Assembly: GCA_018136815.1 (NCBI GenBank)
Contig: CM030934.1
Coordinates: 4,413,587-4,477,586 of the forward strand
Origin: Isochrysis galbana
Lineage: Eukaryota > Haptophyta > Isochrysidales > Isochrysidaceae
DNA length: 64,000 nt
Direction of reading: 5' to 3'
The translations under genes and the position numbers were made by a program. Numbering within the stretch: position 1 is the first letter of the stretch; each line of letters starts with the position of its first letter. Shown piece after piece: positions 10,071 to 21,225 of this stretch. Under the pieces are notes generated by a model, which was not told the DNA's origin, ran no database searches, and saw only the letters and a list, made by a program, of their open reading frames with translations.

Positions 10071-11137
10071 TAAGGGCTAAGGGAGGACGAAGGAGGGAAG
10101 ACGAAGAAACTCGAAAGATAATAAACCATCTGTGGCGAGGCCACATTACGGCCGACACACCGGACGACAAACTAGGAGAGGCATGGGCGAACGCAAAAAG
10201 GGCGGCGGCAACATACCTCCTATGGGCAACCCGCCAAGGGGAGGACCGGAGAGCACTCTCAAAAGCGCTGGACGAACTAGCACTGCTGGGAATAGCACTA
10301 AACGACGAAGGACCGAGCCACGGACGGATAGACAAGATACGAGAGCTCAATCAGGAGATTGCGGACATACGGAAGAAGTCGAAGCCGTCAAAAAAAAACT
10401 GCTTTGACGCTCTGAAGCAAGAAGAAAGAATGACAAAGGAATTCTTCAATAAGTTCAAGGCGAAAACGTCGCACAGCGCGATACCGGAGCTATTTAAGAC
10501 GCGCGACTGGGACTCCCCGGGAGACGACTCAAGACCTACAACGACGTCAGACGTCGAGATACGCAAAGAGCTGCGAAAGTACTATGTGTGGCTGTACCAA
10601 GAGCGCACAGCGGTCAGAGACGCAGCGCTAGAAGACGCACTGGAGGCAAAACCTCTGACAGCGCGATGCAGCGCAGCCCTGGAGGGCCGCATCACGATGA
10701 AAGAACTCACCCAAGCTATAGGAGAGATCGGCAACGGCAAAGCCGCGGGACCGGACGCATTACCAGCAGAATTCTATAAAAGCTTCGAGGAAATGGTGAA
10801 GCATGACTTTCTAAGAGTCCTGAACTTAGCGCTCTCGTTAGGACAACTGAGCGTGTCCATGAGAGAAGGCGACATCATACTGCTATATAAAAAAGGCGAC
10901 ACACGCGACCCCCGCAACTATAGACCGATAACACTGCTGCAAAGCGACTACAAAATCCTAGCCAAAATACTAACGAATAGACTCAAACAAGTGATAGGGT
11001 GTACCAATATACTGGATGGGGTTCTGCGCGTAGGAGCGCGTAGGCAAGCCGGTGTCATCCTCCTCAGGTTGGGGCTGGAAGTGGTGTGGTGTGGGGCTGG
11101 CGGCCATGCTGCGTGGGCAGGTGAATTAACTTCTTAA
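10071..11137 (+). pseudogene. LINE-type reverse transcriptase fragment
   Basis: The frame is open from about 10071 (in-frame stop just before) to 11137. The upstream part reads NHLWRGHITADTPDD and continues through the ATG at 10430. The sequence then shows the linker and first reverse transcriptase blocks of non-LTR elements: GKAAGPDALPAEFYK, then a stretch ending in RDPRNYRPITLL, and DYKILAKILTNRLKQVI. Homology stops near 11000, before the catalytic FADD block, and the last 45 or so residues look like unrelated repeat DNA. No endonuclease and no second half of the RT are present. It is therefore a truncated relic, of L1/Tx1-like type from these motifs. Confidence 0.85.
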
Positions 11138-12200
11138 TAGTCTCACCGCACACGCGGCCGTGGACCCTCTACTTTCTACTCACGCAGCAAAACTTTCTAC
11201 ACCCCCAATCCGCCGGCCCTTTCCCCCCCGCCATCAGGCGACTCCCCCCGTGCACTACTAGGGGGATAGGGGAAAAGGGCTTAGATATGGTCGGTGGCCC
11301 GCGCCCCCCCCCGGTGATCCGTTCTCCCCTTCTCCTCCTATGCCTACCGGGCTGGCGGCGGTCTCAGCCCCGGCTTATCCTGTAAACAGGTGCGGGACTT
11401 ACATATTTTTCGGTGGGCGGAGCTCTCGCTCCGCCCACCCCCTTCTCCGCGCTCCCTCTCCTCTCTCCTGCGGCACGCGCGATGGCGTGCCTGCGCCAGG
11501 CCTGCAGCTGCTTGCTGGCGACCCCTGGAGGCTCCTGGAGGCCAGCTCAGGGGGCAGAGGAGGCTGGGGCTGGGCCCTGGCCTCCCCTGCCTCTCCCTCG
11601 CTGGCGTTCCTGAGCCTCTGGGGCCCCCAGTCTGCACCTGTCTGCCTGTCGAACAGGGGGGGAGGGGGGGTTGGAGCGATGGGCTGGCCACGAGGGGCCA
11701 GGACGAGCGATCCAGGCGTGCCTGTCAGTGGGAGAGTGGGTCAGCAGGGCAATGGCCTCCTAGCAAGCCATCAGGCATGCCAGGAGGATGGGTGGTTCCT
11801 CCCCCACGGCAGGGGAGGAGTGGAGAGAGAGGGGGGCTCGTGCCCCCCCATGGGCGAACCAAGTATAAACTTAGTTGTGCGTGGGCAGGTGAAGCAGAAA
11901 TCGGCCGAGTGCGGTGGCATGAAACGCCGGTGAGACCGCCGACCGGTGTACTCGGACCATTTAGTCCGAACACCATCGACAAGGGGGGGCTGACCACCGC
12001 CGTGCTCTCGCTGGAGCGCGGCGAAGGTCGGCCTGTCGGGCGGGTCGGTCGCCATCGCTCTGCCTCGGATTCGGAATCGAGCGGGGAGAGAGACGAGGGG
12101 AAATCTCCCCCCGGTCCGACGATAAAAAAATGTGGGCCTCCGGATCAACAAGAGTTTTTTTTTAACCCACTCTCCCCCACCTCTACGTAGAGTCTACGTA
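11138..12200. repeat. Composite repeat region after the LINE relic
   Basis: The open frames here lack protein-like composition. Segment 11530-11660 is about 80 percent similar to the reverse complement of 58760-58870, with a shorter match at about 46175-46215. Segment 11808-11877 matches 37432-37495 and ends in a shared terminal motif. The whole block looks like nested non-autonomous elements. Confidence 0.5.
11808..11878 (+). repeat. Mobile-element terminus ending in AAGTATAAACTTAGTT
   Basis: A GC hairpin (GGGGGGCTCGTGCCCCCC) is followed by CATGGG and ACCAAGTATAAACTTAGTTG. Nearly the same 65 bp are at 37432-37495. Shorter matches occur at 54197-54215 and, inverted, at 46574-46595. Confidence 0.6.
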
Positions 12201-12809
12201 GAGCCTCTACGGTGAGTATGTAGTTGACGGGTGTTCATTGTCGCGCGCCTTGAGTTGGGTGTGTTCGCGGCGCAGCCGCGAGGTGTTGAGCGCCGCGTGT
12301 ACGCGGCGCGAGGAAAATTGTCAGTGTTTTTCACAGTGTTCACTTTGGGGGTCAAGGGAGTAGTAGGTAGTTGACTATGTTCAAACGGTCAAAAAGTTTG
12401 AGTTGCGTTCGCGTTCGACTATTTTTTGTACCACCTACTTGTAGCCGGCCCCGTACGACTTTTCACTCTTCATTCACCCCTCGGGAAGGTTCGGAAGGGT
12501 GGCCCCCCTCCCCTGCGGTATCTCCGATCTCTCCACGATCTTCCCCCGTCGGCTTGGCGGCGATCCATCCCCCTCCCCCTTGCGATCTCCCCCCCCGCGC
12601 CCACTTCATTAGTACTCTAGATTGTACCATAGATCGCGCGAGGCCGAGTGCAACCGGCGCAGTCTTTCTTGTTAAATTGTACAACAACCTCCCCCCCCCC
12701 CCCCCTCCCCCCCCTCCCCCCCCCCCCCCCGCCCCCCCTCGCCCCCCTCCCCTTTTCCCCCTTTGCTCCCTTTCCTCTTCTTCCCCCCCCTTCCCCTGCC
12801 CCGCCAGCC
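12201..12809. other. Upstream region of the glycerol-3-phosphate dehydrogenase gene, with poly(C) tracts
   Basis: No gene is seen. Positions 12689-12760 are almost pure C (runs broken by T and G), with more CT-rich sequence up to the start codon at 12810. A CT-rich leader next to the ATG recurs at other genes in this window. Confidence 0.6.
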
Positions 12810-14505
12810 ATGCTCGCCCGCTCGCTCCAAAGGCTCGCCAGGCCGGGCGCCAGGCTGATGTCGGGGGCGCCGGGGTCGGAGAAGATCGCAATGGTGCGCT
12901 CTAGCACGCGTACCACCACAACCGCCTCGCAACCCCCCTTTACTCTCGCTAGCTCTTCGTCTCCCTCTCGATCTCTCTCTCGTCTGGCTCGTCGCTGCGG
13001 CTGTCGCCTCGCAGCCCTTCCTTCGCCTGCGCTAGGGACGCATATTCGGCTCTGGCGCATCGCGCAGTCTGATTCGTCCCTTTATCTCCTTGCGCCGCAG
13101 GTTGGGTCCGGAAACTTCGGCTCGGCCCTCGTCCGCATCCTTGGCGCCAACGCGCAGAGGCACGCCGTCTTTGACGATGAAGTGAGCGCGCTCTGCACAG
13201 GCCACCTGCAAGGCCCGCGCCCCCGGCCGAATATTCTTGGACGCAATTCGCTCGCTTGATTTCATGTACTTGAGATGTCAAACCGAACGTCATCCCACGT
13301 GCATGCAGCGCATAGCGCTAGACTGCGCAGCGCGCAGATTCCTAAGGTCCATTGCCGCGAACCAGGCCTTGAATTGAGACGAGGTGCAGCTCTGACGTGG
13401 TGGCGCGTGTCTCACAGGTGCGCATGTACGTCTACGAGGAGATGATCGACGGCAAGCCACTGACGGAGATCATCAACACCACCCACGAAAACGTCAAGTA
13501 CCTCAAGGGCGCCAAGTTCACCCCGAACGTCCGTGCTGTGCCAGACCTTGCCGAAGCTGTGAAGGGCGCCACAATGGTGTGCTTCTGCCTCCCTCACCAG
13601 TTCCTCAAGCCTCTGATGCCGACCATCAAGGCGTCTGTCGCTCCGGGCGCCAAGTGTCTGTCCGCTATCAAGGGCATCGACTTCGACGACAACGGTACGC
13701 TGTGTACCCACACCAGCTATCGCGCAATCCAATGAGCGAGCAAGCCTTACGCCGGCGAGGGCTCGCTGTCGAGGACGCGCGACTCCCCTGCGCCGCGACC
13801 ATGCAGCCTCCTCACGCCCCTGAACGTCCTGCGCCTCCTTATCCAGGCGTGGTCCTCATTTCCGACCTGCTGCGGGAGGGCCTCAACGCTGATGTGTCTG
13901 TGCTCATGGGTGCCAATGTTGCCAACGATATGGCCCATGATCAGTTCTGTGAGACCACCATCGGCTACAAGGACGAGAAGAACGGCGAGCTCTTCCGTCT
14001 CGCTTTCGATGCTCCCGCGCTTAAGGTTGGTACCGTCAAGGACACCGTCGGTGTTGAGCTCTGCGGCGCCCTGAAGAACATTGTCGCGATCGGTGCGGGC
14101 TTCTCCGATGGACTGGGCTATGGTGGCAACACCAAGGCGGCCCTCATTCGCATTGGCCTCAAGGAGATGATCAAGTTCTGCAAGATGTTCTACCCTAACG
14201 CCGGTATTGATGATAACACTTTCCTTGAGTCGTGCGGCGTCGCCGACCTCATCACCACCTGCTTCGGCGGCCGCAATCGCAAGTGCGCCGAGGCGTACGC
14301 CAAGGCCAACAAGACCAAGTCTCTCGAGCAGATCGAGGCTGAGCTCCTCGCTGGCCAGAAGCTCCAGGGCACGCTCACCGCCAAGGAGGTGAACCACATC
14401 CTCAAGATGAAGGGACTGGAGCATGAGTTCCCCTTCTTCACCACCGTGTACAAGATCTCGTACGAAAATGCCCCCTTCTCGGCGCTCACCGAGACCCCTT
14501 ACTAA
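12810..14505 (+). CDS. NAD-dependent glycerol-3-phosphate dehydrogenase, four exons
   Basis: Exons are 12810-12893, 13101-13181, 13418-13694 and 13847-14505. They total 1101 nt (366 residues), with GT-AG introns and frame kept. The enzyme interconverts dihydroxyacetone phosphate and sn-glycerol 3-phosphate with NAD(H), supplying lipid backbones or glycerol. The Rossmann motif is MVGSGNFGSA, split by intron 1 after Met28. Further family blocks are MANVAND-type MGANVANDMAHDQFCETT, CGALKNIVAIGAG, GGNTKAALIRIGL and ESCGVADLITTCFGGRNR. Residues 1-17 (MLARSLQRLARPGARLM) are Arg-rich and lack acids, which suggests organelle import, but this is inferred. Length and order are those of the eukaryotic NAD-GPDH family. 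A CT-rich leader precedes the ATG. Confidence 0.95.
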
Positions 14506-16463
14506 ATTGGCGCCACCGAACGGACTACTAGGGGGTGTGCCTTGCTCCCTACTACTCCCCGCACATCTCTGGCACCGACGATGCGGCCCTGTGTCCCTGG
14601 TCGTACATGGGGTAGTGCCCCTGGCACGCTACGGTGGGCGGGGGCTCGAGCCGAAATCTAATCCGACGCGCAAGCAGCGCGCAGCGCGCACGGCATCAAA
14701 TTGATGGCCAGCAATGATGCGATGGTGATGATTGTGGTCATGTGGTGTGGTGTCTCTAGCAAGCATCGCTTGTTTGCGCTAGTCTAGGTCGAGGCCGCCT
14801 CTACCTTTAACGATCTGCGCTGCGCTATTGCTCCAAGTGCTCCTGGCGAGTATCACGAGCGAAACGGCCATCGTTGATGGCGGTGTGCGCACGCCCGAAT
14901 GCGAGCCGTAAGCCTACATGCTACATGTGAAAGACAGTCTGTTGGGGCTTGGAAGACAAGATTACAAATATGTCTTCGGCCCTCGTGGAAAGAGAGTGGG
15001 AAAGACATGTACATAAATACCGGGGGGGGGAGCGGGCCTCACGCCACCGTCCAGCGACCGGCGCCCCTCGCCCTCCCATGATCCATGATGCCCGCCATCC
15101 CCAACCCGCGACTGCGCCTCGCGCGCTCCTCCTCCATCACCATCACCCCGGCCCTCCCTCCGCCCGACGACGACAGCGACAGCGGGGCGCCTTTGCCGCG
15201 CGAGCCCCTGTCGCATTCGCGAATCGACGCTCGTTGGGCTTCTGTTTCGTTCGGCATGTATCGTTATAATTCTCTGCTTTCTCTCGTTCTCGGTAAAAAA
15301 GCTTCGCGTGGACGCATAGGATCTTGGGTTGTGGAACGCCCTCTCTCTTTCTCTCGAAAAGAAGGGAAGTTTCCCCACCTTTCTTCTTCCCAGGCGCAGG
15401 CGCCTCGCAAATAGGTTTAATTTGCTATCTTCTATCTTCCCTGCGTTTCTTTCTTCATCTACTTCTGGGGGCAATCAGGTTTATAATTTGCGACCTCTTC
15501 GTATCTACCCCTTAGGCACATCGCACTTCTCTCTTTTCTCGTCTTATTCGATAGGTCTCTTGGAATCCTGCGCGGCAGGATTGATTGCCCCTCGTTTCCG
15601 TTCTGGTGCGATTCCCCTTCCAGACGAGATCGCCAACAGATCGCCCTTTGTTTGATCATCGTCCGTCGCTGTCTGATCGGAGTGTTTGGGTTTGATTTCA
15701 GTCGAGTTTCGTGAGAAAGTCGTGGGACGAGAGTCGGAGTGTTTTCCTGGTGTTACAGATGCCCCGCCGCCCTCTCCTGTATTTACTTTCTAAGTCCTGT
15801 GAGATCTCCCTGTGACTGGCGGAGTGGAGTGGCTGTGGATGTGGATGTGGATTGGGACTCTAAAGATTGTTGAGACGAGGGATGGGGCTCTCCAAGAGCG
15901 ACCGTGCTCACGGAGGGCTGAGCACGGGGAGCACTGGGGCTGGAGGGAGGCATGGCACCGGCGGGAACGCCGCTCACACGAGACTGGGGCGACGGTGGTC
16001 GAGAGAGCTCGCCCAGAGCCCCAGGGAGTGCGGCCATGGGCGCGACTCTCGGAACTCTGGGACAAGAGAAAGCGCGGGAAACACACGGGGGCGCGCGCAA
16101 GGAAAGAAAGGGGGCGCACACATGAGAAAACAAGGGAGGGGGATCGAGAGCGATCACCCCTATCCTAACACACGGGGGAAAGAGAGGGAGATCGGGATCG
16201 GAGGATCCCGATCGGACGGAGAGGATGCAACCCGAAGGGAGAAACCAAAACACGCGAAGGCGGGAAAGTAAAGAGAGAGGGCCTCTCTTTGGGAAGCCTA
16301 AAGGGCGGCTCTTCCCCCGACCGCAACACCCCCCCCGATGGGACACCCGAGAAGGGGATGCCCATCGCAAGAGGCGGGAAGGGGGGAGAGGGACATGCAA
16401 GCAAACGAACGAACGAAGAAAGAAAGAAAGAAAGGGAGAGCGGCGACGGACGGACGAAAGAAA
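14506..16463. other. Intergenic stretch between glycerol-3-phosphate dehydrogenase and the Gag-like gene
   Basis: The ORFs here are short, overlap on both strands and show no family motif. Sequence from 15250 to 15780 is pyrimidine-rich with a slightly lower GC content. Sequence from 15850 to 16460 is purine-rich on the plus strand and leads into the 3' side of the Gag-like gene. No RNA gene or terminal repeat was recognised. Confidence 0.5.
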
Positions 16464-18059
16464 TTACGAGCAGAGAGGGCCGACGGTCGAGGGGACGGCG
16501 CGGGGGGCGTCGGAGAACGGGCCGGGCGGGAAGGGAAACGCCGACGGAGGGAGAAGGGCGTCGGCGGCGATGGCGAGGGAGCCCGCAAAGAAAGAGGGCG
16601 GCGGTGGAGCGTCGGCTTCGACGGAAGAAGGAGGGGTGGGGGCGCCTTCGAGGTCATCGACCATGGCAAGGAGGGACGCTTCGTCTTCGACCGTGGTGGC
16701 GACATGGGCTCGAGGGGGTTCCGAGTGGTGGCGCTCAGCCCAAAGTTGGGCAAGGCGGGCGAAGATGCGTTCGGGCACGGGCTTGCCAAGTGCATTGAGG
16801 GTGTGATGGCGGGAAGGCGGGGAGGGCGCGCACACAACGCAAAGCGATTTGCCGCGAGCGCCCGGGCACAACTTCTCGCCGCACGAGAGGCAACGGCGGG
16901 GGCACGAGCGAGCGGAGCAATCCCGCTCGCCGCAAATGAAACACCCGGAGGCGGAAGGGGGGGAAGTGGAGGCGGCAAAGGCGGAGGGGCTGGGGCCGAG
17001 CGGCGAAGGCATGTGGGCTCCGGGGCGAAGCCAGAGAGCAATGCGGGCAATGAGCTTGTCGATGGGGCAGGGCGAGTCACCCATTATGTCGGCTTCATAC
17101 ATCTTGCGAAGCTCCTCGATGCGGAGGGCGGAAAGGGAGTCCGGAAGCTTCTCAAGAAGCATGCGGTGCAAGGCGAAGAGGCCGCCGGACGAGGCGGAAG
17201 GGAGCACCTCAAAAGAGCGAATGGCGTGGCGGGCGGCGGCCTCCACCTCGGGCTCGTGCATGCCGATTGCGAAAGGGCGTAGCGCCGCGAAAGCTTCAGC
17301 GGCGGCATCAACCTCGGCACCCGTGCGAGGCAGATGGATGCTCTCGAGGAAAGAGAGGAGCTTGCGGCCGCTAAGAAGGACATCTCGAGGGCAGGCGTCC
17401 ATGAGGTTGGAGACTCGGGGTGCCGACTGGTCGAGGCAGTCGAGCAGAGCTCCAGCGAGCCACGAGTCAGCGTCAGACTCGGAGGGATGCACGGGCGTGT
17501 CGAAGGGCGGCAAAAGGAGGTCGCTCACGGCGGGGTGGTGGCGGGAGATGCGGAGGACAACGCGCCTCAGCCAAGGGGCATGTGTGCCGGGCTCAAGGCG
17601 GGTGGTGAGGGAGGCGGTGGTGGCGGCCGGTAAAGGTGGGATGGGGCTCGAATGCGGACGGTGAGGAAGGCGAGTGTGAGTCGGATTTGGAGACGGATTC
17701 GGAGGCGGATTCGGGGGTGGTGTGGCGGGGGCCGGAGGCTCGGGAGGGAGAGGAGAGGCGACGGCAGGAGATGGCTGAGGTAAAGCCGGCTTGGGAGATG
17801 CGAGGGCAGGCGAGGGGAGGACGCCCGACAGCGCGGCAGCGAGCTCCCTACGCAGCTCTTGCTTGAAGGCTGCCCTCTCGATTTCGAAGTCACTCTTAAG
17901 CTCACTGGCGAGAGCGGCGAACGTGGCGTCGATGCGGGAAGCGGGCGGGAAGGCTGGGGCTGAGGGAGGCTGGCTCGGCAAGGGGGTGGAGATGACCGGT
18001 GAGAAGGCTGGATATGGCAGGAAGGGTGCGGGAGGGGGGGCAGGATGCGAGTGTGCCAT
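16464..18059 (-). CDS. Retroelement Gag-like protein with zinc knuckles
   Basis: A 531-residue frame from ATG 18059 (MAHSHPAPPPAPFLPYPAFS); an open extension reaches 18116 without an ATG. Order: Pro-rich N-terminus, a short coiled region (IERAAFKQELRRELAAALSG), a second Pro-rich linker, and a helical domain of about 220 residues. Then come Cys-rich knuckles GCFICGERDCSARSCPRRC and CLSCGEKLCPGARGKSLCVVC, and a Pro-rich tail. This layout is that of LTR-retrotransposon Gag, where knuckles bind the element RNA. No protease, integrase or reverse transcriptase follows downstream (toward 16464) and no LTR pair was seen, so it is an orphan gag or a domesticated copy. The frame is long and uninterrupted. 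Confidence 0.6.
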   Translation of the reverse strand: MAHSHPAPPPAPFLPYPAFSPVISTPLPSQPPSAPAFPPASRIDATFAALASELKSDFEIERAAFKQELRRELAAALSGVLPSPALASPKPALPQPSPAVASPLPPEPPAPATPPPNPPPNPSPNPTHTRLPHRPHSSPIPPLPAATTASLTTRLEPGTHAPWLRRVVLRISRHHPAVSDLLLPPFDTPVHPSESDADSWLAGALLDCLDQSAPRVSNLMDACPRDVLLSGRKLLSFLESIHLPRTGAEVDAAAEAFAALRPFAIGMHEPEVEAAARHAIRSFEVLPSASSGGLFALHRMLLEKLPDSLSALRIEELRKMYEADIMGDSPCPIDKLIARIALWLRPGAHMPSPLGPSPSAFAASTSPPSASGCFICGERDCSARSCPRRCLSCGEKLCPGARGKSLCVVCAPSPPSRHHTLNALGKPVPERIFARLAQLWAERHHSEPPRAHVATTVEDEASLLAMVDDLEGAPTPPSSVEADAPPPPSFFAGSLAIAADALLPPSAFPFPPGPFSDAPRAVPSTVGPLCS

Positions 18060-18484
18060 CCGAGTCCACCTTCTTCTCTTCTTCTCGAAGGGAGGACCGG
18101 CCAAGCGTCCTCTCACGCATCACGGACCTCGCCATCCAAGATCAGCCGAACGACATCGTCGCCATCGAGGAAGAGGGGTGTGAGAAAAAGACGAAGAAGA
18201 TGAAAACTCAACCCGCGTAGCTGGGAGTCACTGCGTGTTGAGGAGCGGGGGGACCACTAGTGTTAATGTGCCCACAAAAAAGAAAACAAGAGTATGGATG
18301 AAAAATTCATCTGGCCCTTTTGACGGAACGCGACTTTGCTTTCCCCCGGGTGCATGTTCCCCTCTTCCAACTTTTTTTTCTCCATGGTTAGTAGGAAAGA
18401 TGTATCGTCCACACTCCGCCATTTCAGCAGAGTACATCAAACGAATTAATGAGCTAATCAATGGGTTAGTAGTTAGTAGGAAAG

Positions 18485-18868
18485 GTGTATCCACGCTCCA
18501 TTCCAAATGAGTACATCAACCGAAGGAATCAGCGAATGGCTGAAATAGCTGAAATGCGGGGCGAAGACCTTGCATCTGTTGATAAGTATGAGAAACAGGC
18601 GCAACTAATATCTCTTTATTATCGCGAGGAGGAGATTGTTGAAACACTGAAGGAAATGAACTCGGTCGGTTGGGATATTACAACTCTACCAGATTACAAA
18701 ATATATGAGCACCATCTGTGGAAGGCTTACAATTCGCTAACACAAGAGGATAGATTGTCACATGAAGATGCACTGAAGAATATGCAGTCTAATGGTTGGA
18801 ATACTGATCTGCTCAAGAGAACCCCTGTGAGAGGACACAGTCTGCGTTTCCGGCCGGCATACGGGTAA
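18485..18868 (+). CDS. Orphan ORF of lower GC content, unknown function
   Basis: The frame begins just after an in-frame stop near 18470 and has no ATG before Met18 (MAEIAEMRGEDLASVDKYEK); about 127 codons remain open. It is rich in Glu, Lys, Tyr and Ile, with A/T-ending codons, unlike the GC-rich neighbours. Recurrent phrases, GWDITTLPDYKIYEHHLWKA and GWNTDLLKRT, suggest a structured protein. A near-copy of its first 25 residues is encoded just upstream (18387-18460: VGKMYRPHSAISAEYIKRIN versus VGKVYPRSIPNEYINRRNQR), so the 5' end is duplicated. I do not recognise the family. The composition suggests recent acquisition, possibly from an algal virus, but nothing proves this. Confidence 0.45.
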   Translation: MYPRSIPNEYINRRNQRMAEIAEMRGEDLASVDKYEKQAQLISLYYREEEIVETLKEMNSVGWDITTLPDYKIYEHHLWKAYNSLTQEDRLSHEDALKNMQSNGWNTDLLKRTPVRGHSLRFRPAYG

Positions 18869-19084
18869 AAAACTTTTCGCACACACCCTTAGTGCTGCAC
18901 GCAGCACCTCAACATCCCAACCAGTTTGGTGTTTATGTAGTTGTCGGCCTTAGAGGAAACGCAGAGGAAAAGCCTTGACACGGCGTCTCCCTCGGGGCGC
19001 GGGGAAAGCAGAGAAAAAAAGTTGTTCTTCTGTGATAATTTTAAAACAATTTAAGTTTAAAGTTTAGTTTTAAACAATGCTCCA

Positions 19085-19150
19085 TTATACAACCGTGGAC
19101 ATTTGATCGCTCAATTCGACTGGTGTCCCACAATTGACGGAACGACACCT
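19085..19150 (+). repeat. Dispersed repeat shared with 53668-53733
   Basis: ACATTTGATCGCTCAATTCG, then a GTCCCAC block and TTGACGGAACGACACCTT, are found at both sites at above 90 percent identity by eye over about 65 bp. A diverged third copy is at 7105-7160. Confidence 0.7.
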
Positions 19151-19508
19151 TGGGCGGGGGCCTGAAGGACTAAGGAGGGGAGAGTCGCGCCGGCGCGCTC
19201 CCTCGCAACTGCGCCGAATATAAAGCGTTGATTCTGATTCTAAATGGAGGCAAAGGATCTACCTCCTCCCTTGAGCGCGGATGCGCCTGGCTCGCGCGCG
19301 TGCTCAAACGAGAGGTAGGTACCTGCCGATATTGGTTATTGGTGGTTGGTGGCTCACGCCCTCTGAGCATGCTCCTGCCCACGCCTGCACCCTGCACCGC
19401 CTGCTTGGCACCCAGGCCCAGCCCCCTAGTTGGCGCGGGTCATGAGGTCATCATGAGGCGCACTCGCGCACTCCCAGGCCCATGCGGGACAGCTCTCGTA
19501 ACCCCCCC

Positions 19509-19553
19509 AACTATCGTTAAAACGACAGGGGCATGGAGCGCGCCGACTCCCTC
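19509..19553 (+). repeat. Short dispersed repeat shared with 21936-21980
   Basis: AACTATCGTTAAAACGAYAG followed by GG(G)xCxTGGAGCGCGC occurs at both sites. The ATGGAGCGCGCCGAC part also recurs at 46596-46611. Confidence 0.6.
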
Positions 19554-19983
19554 CACTCTTGCCGCCGGGCAAAAGCAAATAATCCGAGGTTTCAATCTCT
19601 TGGGTAGCTGGTAGCTGTAGTAGCCGCCAAAGTAGCACGAGCACGCTGCCCCATGTCGCTCTCCTAGCGGGAATTCGGCTAAGATTTCTTTCTTAAATTT
19701 TCGGTTGTTGACGTTGAAGTTGAGTTTATCCTAACGATCGCCGAAAGCCCACCGCCCAAAGTCCAAACGACCGCCGCTCGCCATTCCCCAGACGAATGCA
19801 TTGTTTTCGGCGAGGCGAAAGGGAAAGAAGAGTGCAATAGTAGACGGGGGAAGGCGGAACCAAGGAGTAAGGAGGCACCAAAGCTGTATTCGCAGTAGCC
19901 AACCGCACGACGCGCAGAAGCGCGTCCCTTTCTTCAAAATAACCTACCCACAGGGCCTGATGGAGTCCCTCCTCCATTTGCCC

Positions 19984-21225
19984 CTAGCTCAAGCCAGCTT
20001 TACTTATTCGCAGTCCTGCCTTACCCTTCGTCCGCTTCTTGAAAACTACGGCACCCCCACTTGTGCCTGAGTCATCATTTGTATCCGCCGCTTCCGCTGC
20101 CTTCCGAATGATCTCAGGCACCGCATAGTGTGTCTTCACGTGTTCGACCAAGTCGTGTCGATCATCGACGTAGTCATCATCAACAGATACTTCATTTCCA
20201 CGCTGACGCTTCGTCCTATGCTTCGCCTCTTTCACAGCTGCAGAGCTCTCACTTGGTTCAACAACAGTCCATTTCCCAAGTCCAGTGGCCTCGTCGATAT
20301 CTACTGCAGGGGTGGACACGTCTGAGCTCTCAGGCTCTTGTGCTACCCCGCCAGATTCGTGAGCTTCTTGATGCTCAGCTGGTTTCGCATCCGCAACAAA
20401 CCATGCGCTCTCTGTAGCTGTGCTATTGTGAGCAGCAAAATGCGAAGCTCCTGTAGCTAGAGCGCCGCCACCCTGTCCCTGATCGACCGCGCCGCATGAT
20501 TGCACCCATTCTGGCGGTGCTTCCCATTGTGTAACGCCACGGTCGACATGATAGTAATATGGCACACCTTCAGGTGAGAAACCACACTGCCATCCGCCAA
20601 GATGCGCCTGCGACGACAAATCGGCCAAGCCTTCTGCCGGCAAGACAGTTTCGGGCATCGTTGTTCTAGCACTGATGTCCCCCGGCCTATCCCACCGTGA
20701 CTCTCCTGTATTCTCGTTGACATAGTACACTCGCCCATCCGGGTTGGTCTGAGCTCTCCATCCGGGCAGGAGTGGAGGTGCAATCCCTTTGGGAAGTTCT
20801 CTGGCCGCCTTGATCTTAGCTTCGAGCTCCGCCAGTCGCAATGACCGATCAGCAGCGCCCTCAAAAGTTCCGGGCGATCGCGCAATCGAAGAGCTACCTT
20901 GGCTTCGAGAGTCCTCCTTGAGATATTTCTGCATTGCTTCTTGCTCAATCCTTTCCATCTCTTTACTGAGCTCCTTCTGGTCAGCTCTTCGCTCTCGCCC
21001 CCGTTTGCGCATGTCTCGCATGAATAGCTCAACTATCTCCTTGTGCTTACGCCCATTCTCGTGAAAGGAGATGGATGCCTTCGAGCCGCTTATGAAGATC
21101 TTGCAATACTCGCACCAATGCTTTGCCTGCGACACCCAGTATTCGGTCCTGCGAGCCGAGGACGCAGACGGCGTGAGGAGATGGCGTAGTGACGTGAGCA
21201 GGAGGCGGCGGGGGGGGGCTCACAT
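19984..21225 (-). CDS. WBP4/FBP21-like splicing factor: U1-type zinc finger plus two WW domains
   Basis: The main exon is 21148-19984. A GT-AG intron (21223-21149) appears to split the start codon, AT at 21225-21224 and G at 21148, giving MTEYWVSQAKHWCEYCK, 388 residues in all. This N-terminus matches the WBP4 pattern of an aromatic YW pair before the C2H2 finger (C13-x2-C16 ... H-x5-H). WW domain 1 is LLPGWRAQTNPDGRVYYVNE with SRWDRP. WW domain 2 is GGWQCGFSPEGVPYYYHVDR with TQWEAP. The end has VVFKKRTKGK, as in WBP4. In other eukaryotes this protein joins the spliceosome and binds Pro-rich partners. Without the 5' exon the frame lacks an ATG at its N-terminus, which supports the split-codon model. 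Confidence 0.85.

Larger units (their letters stand above)
18869..19983. other. Intergenic stretch with two dispersed repeats
   Basis: No gene is recognised. It holds repeat copies at 19085-19150 and 19509-19553 and lies downstream of the WBP4-like gene. Confidence 0.5.

Noticed and set aside
12371-13293. ORFs over the poly(C) leader and first introns of the glycerol-3-phosphate dehydrogenase gene
   Set aside because: Their Pro- or Gly-rich translation comes from homopolymers; the true exons are defined by family alignment.
16338-17282. Plus-strand ORF of 314 codons opposite the Gag-like gene
   Set aside because: It is the antisense shadow of a frame that has zinc knuckles; its composition mirrors that frame.
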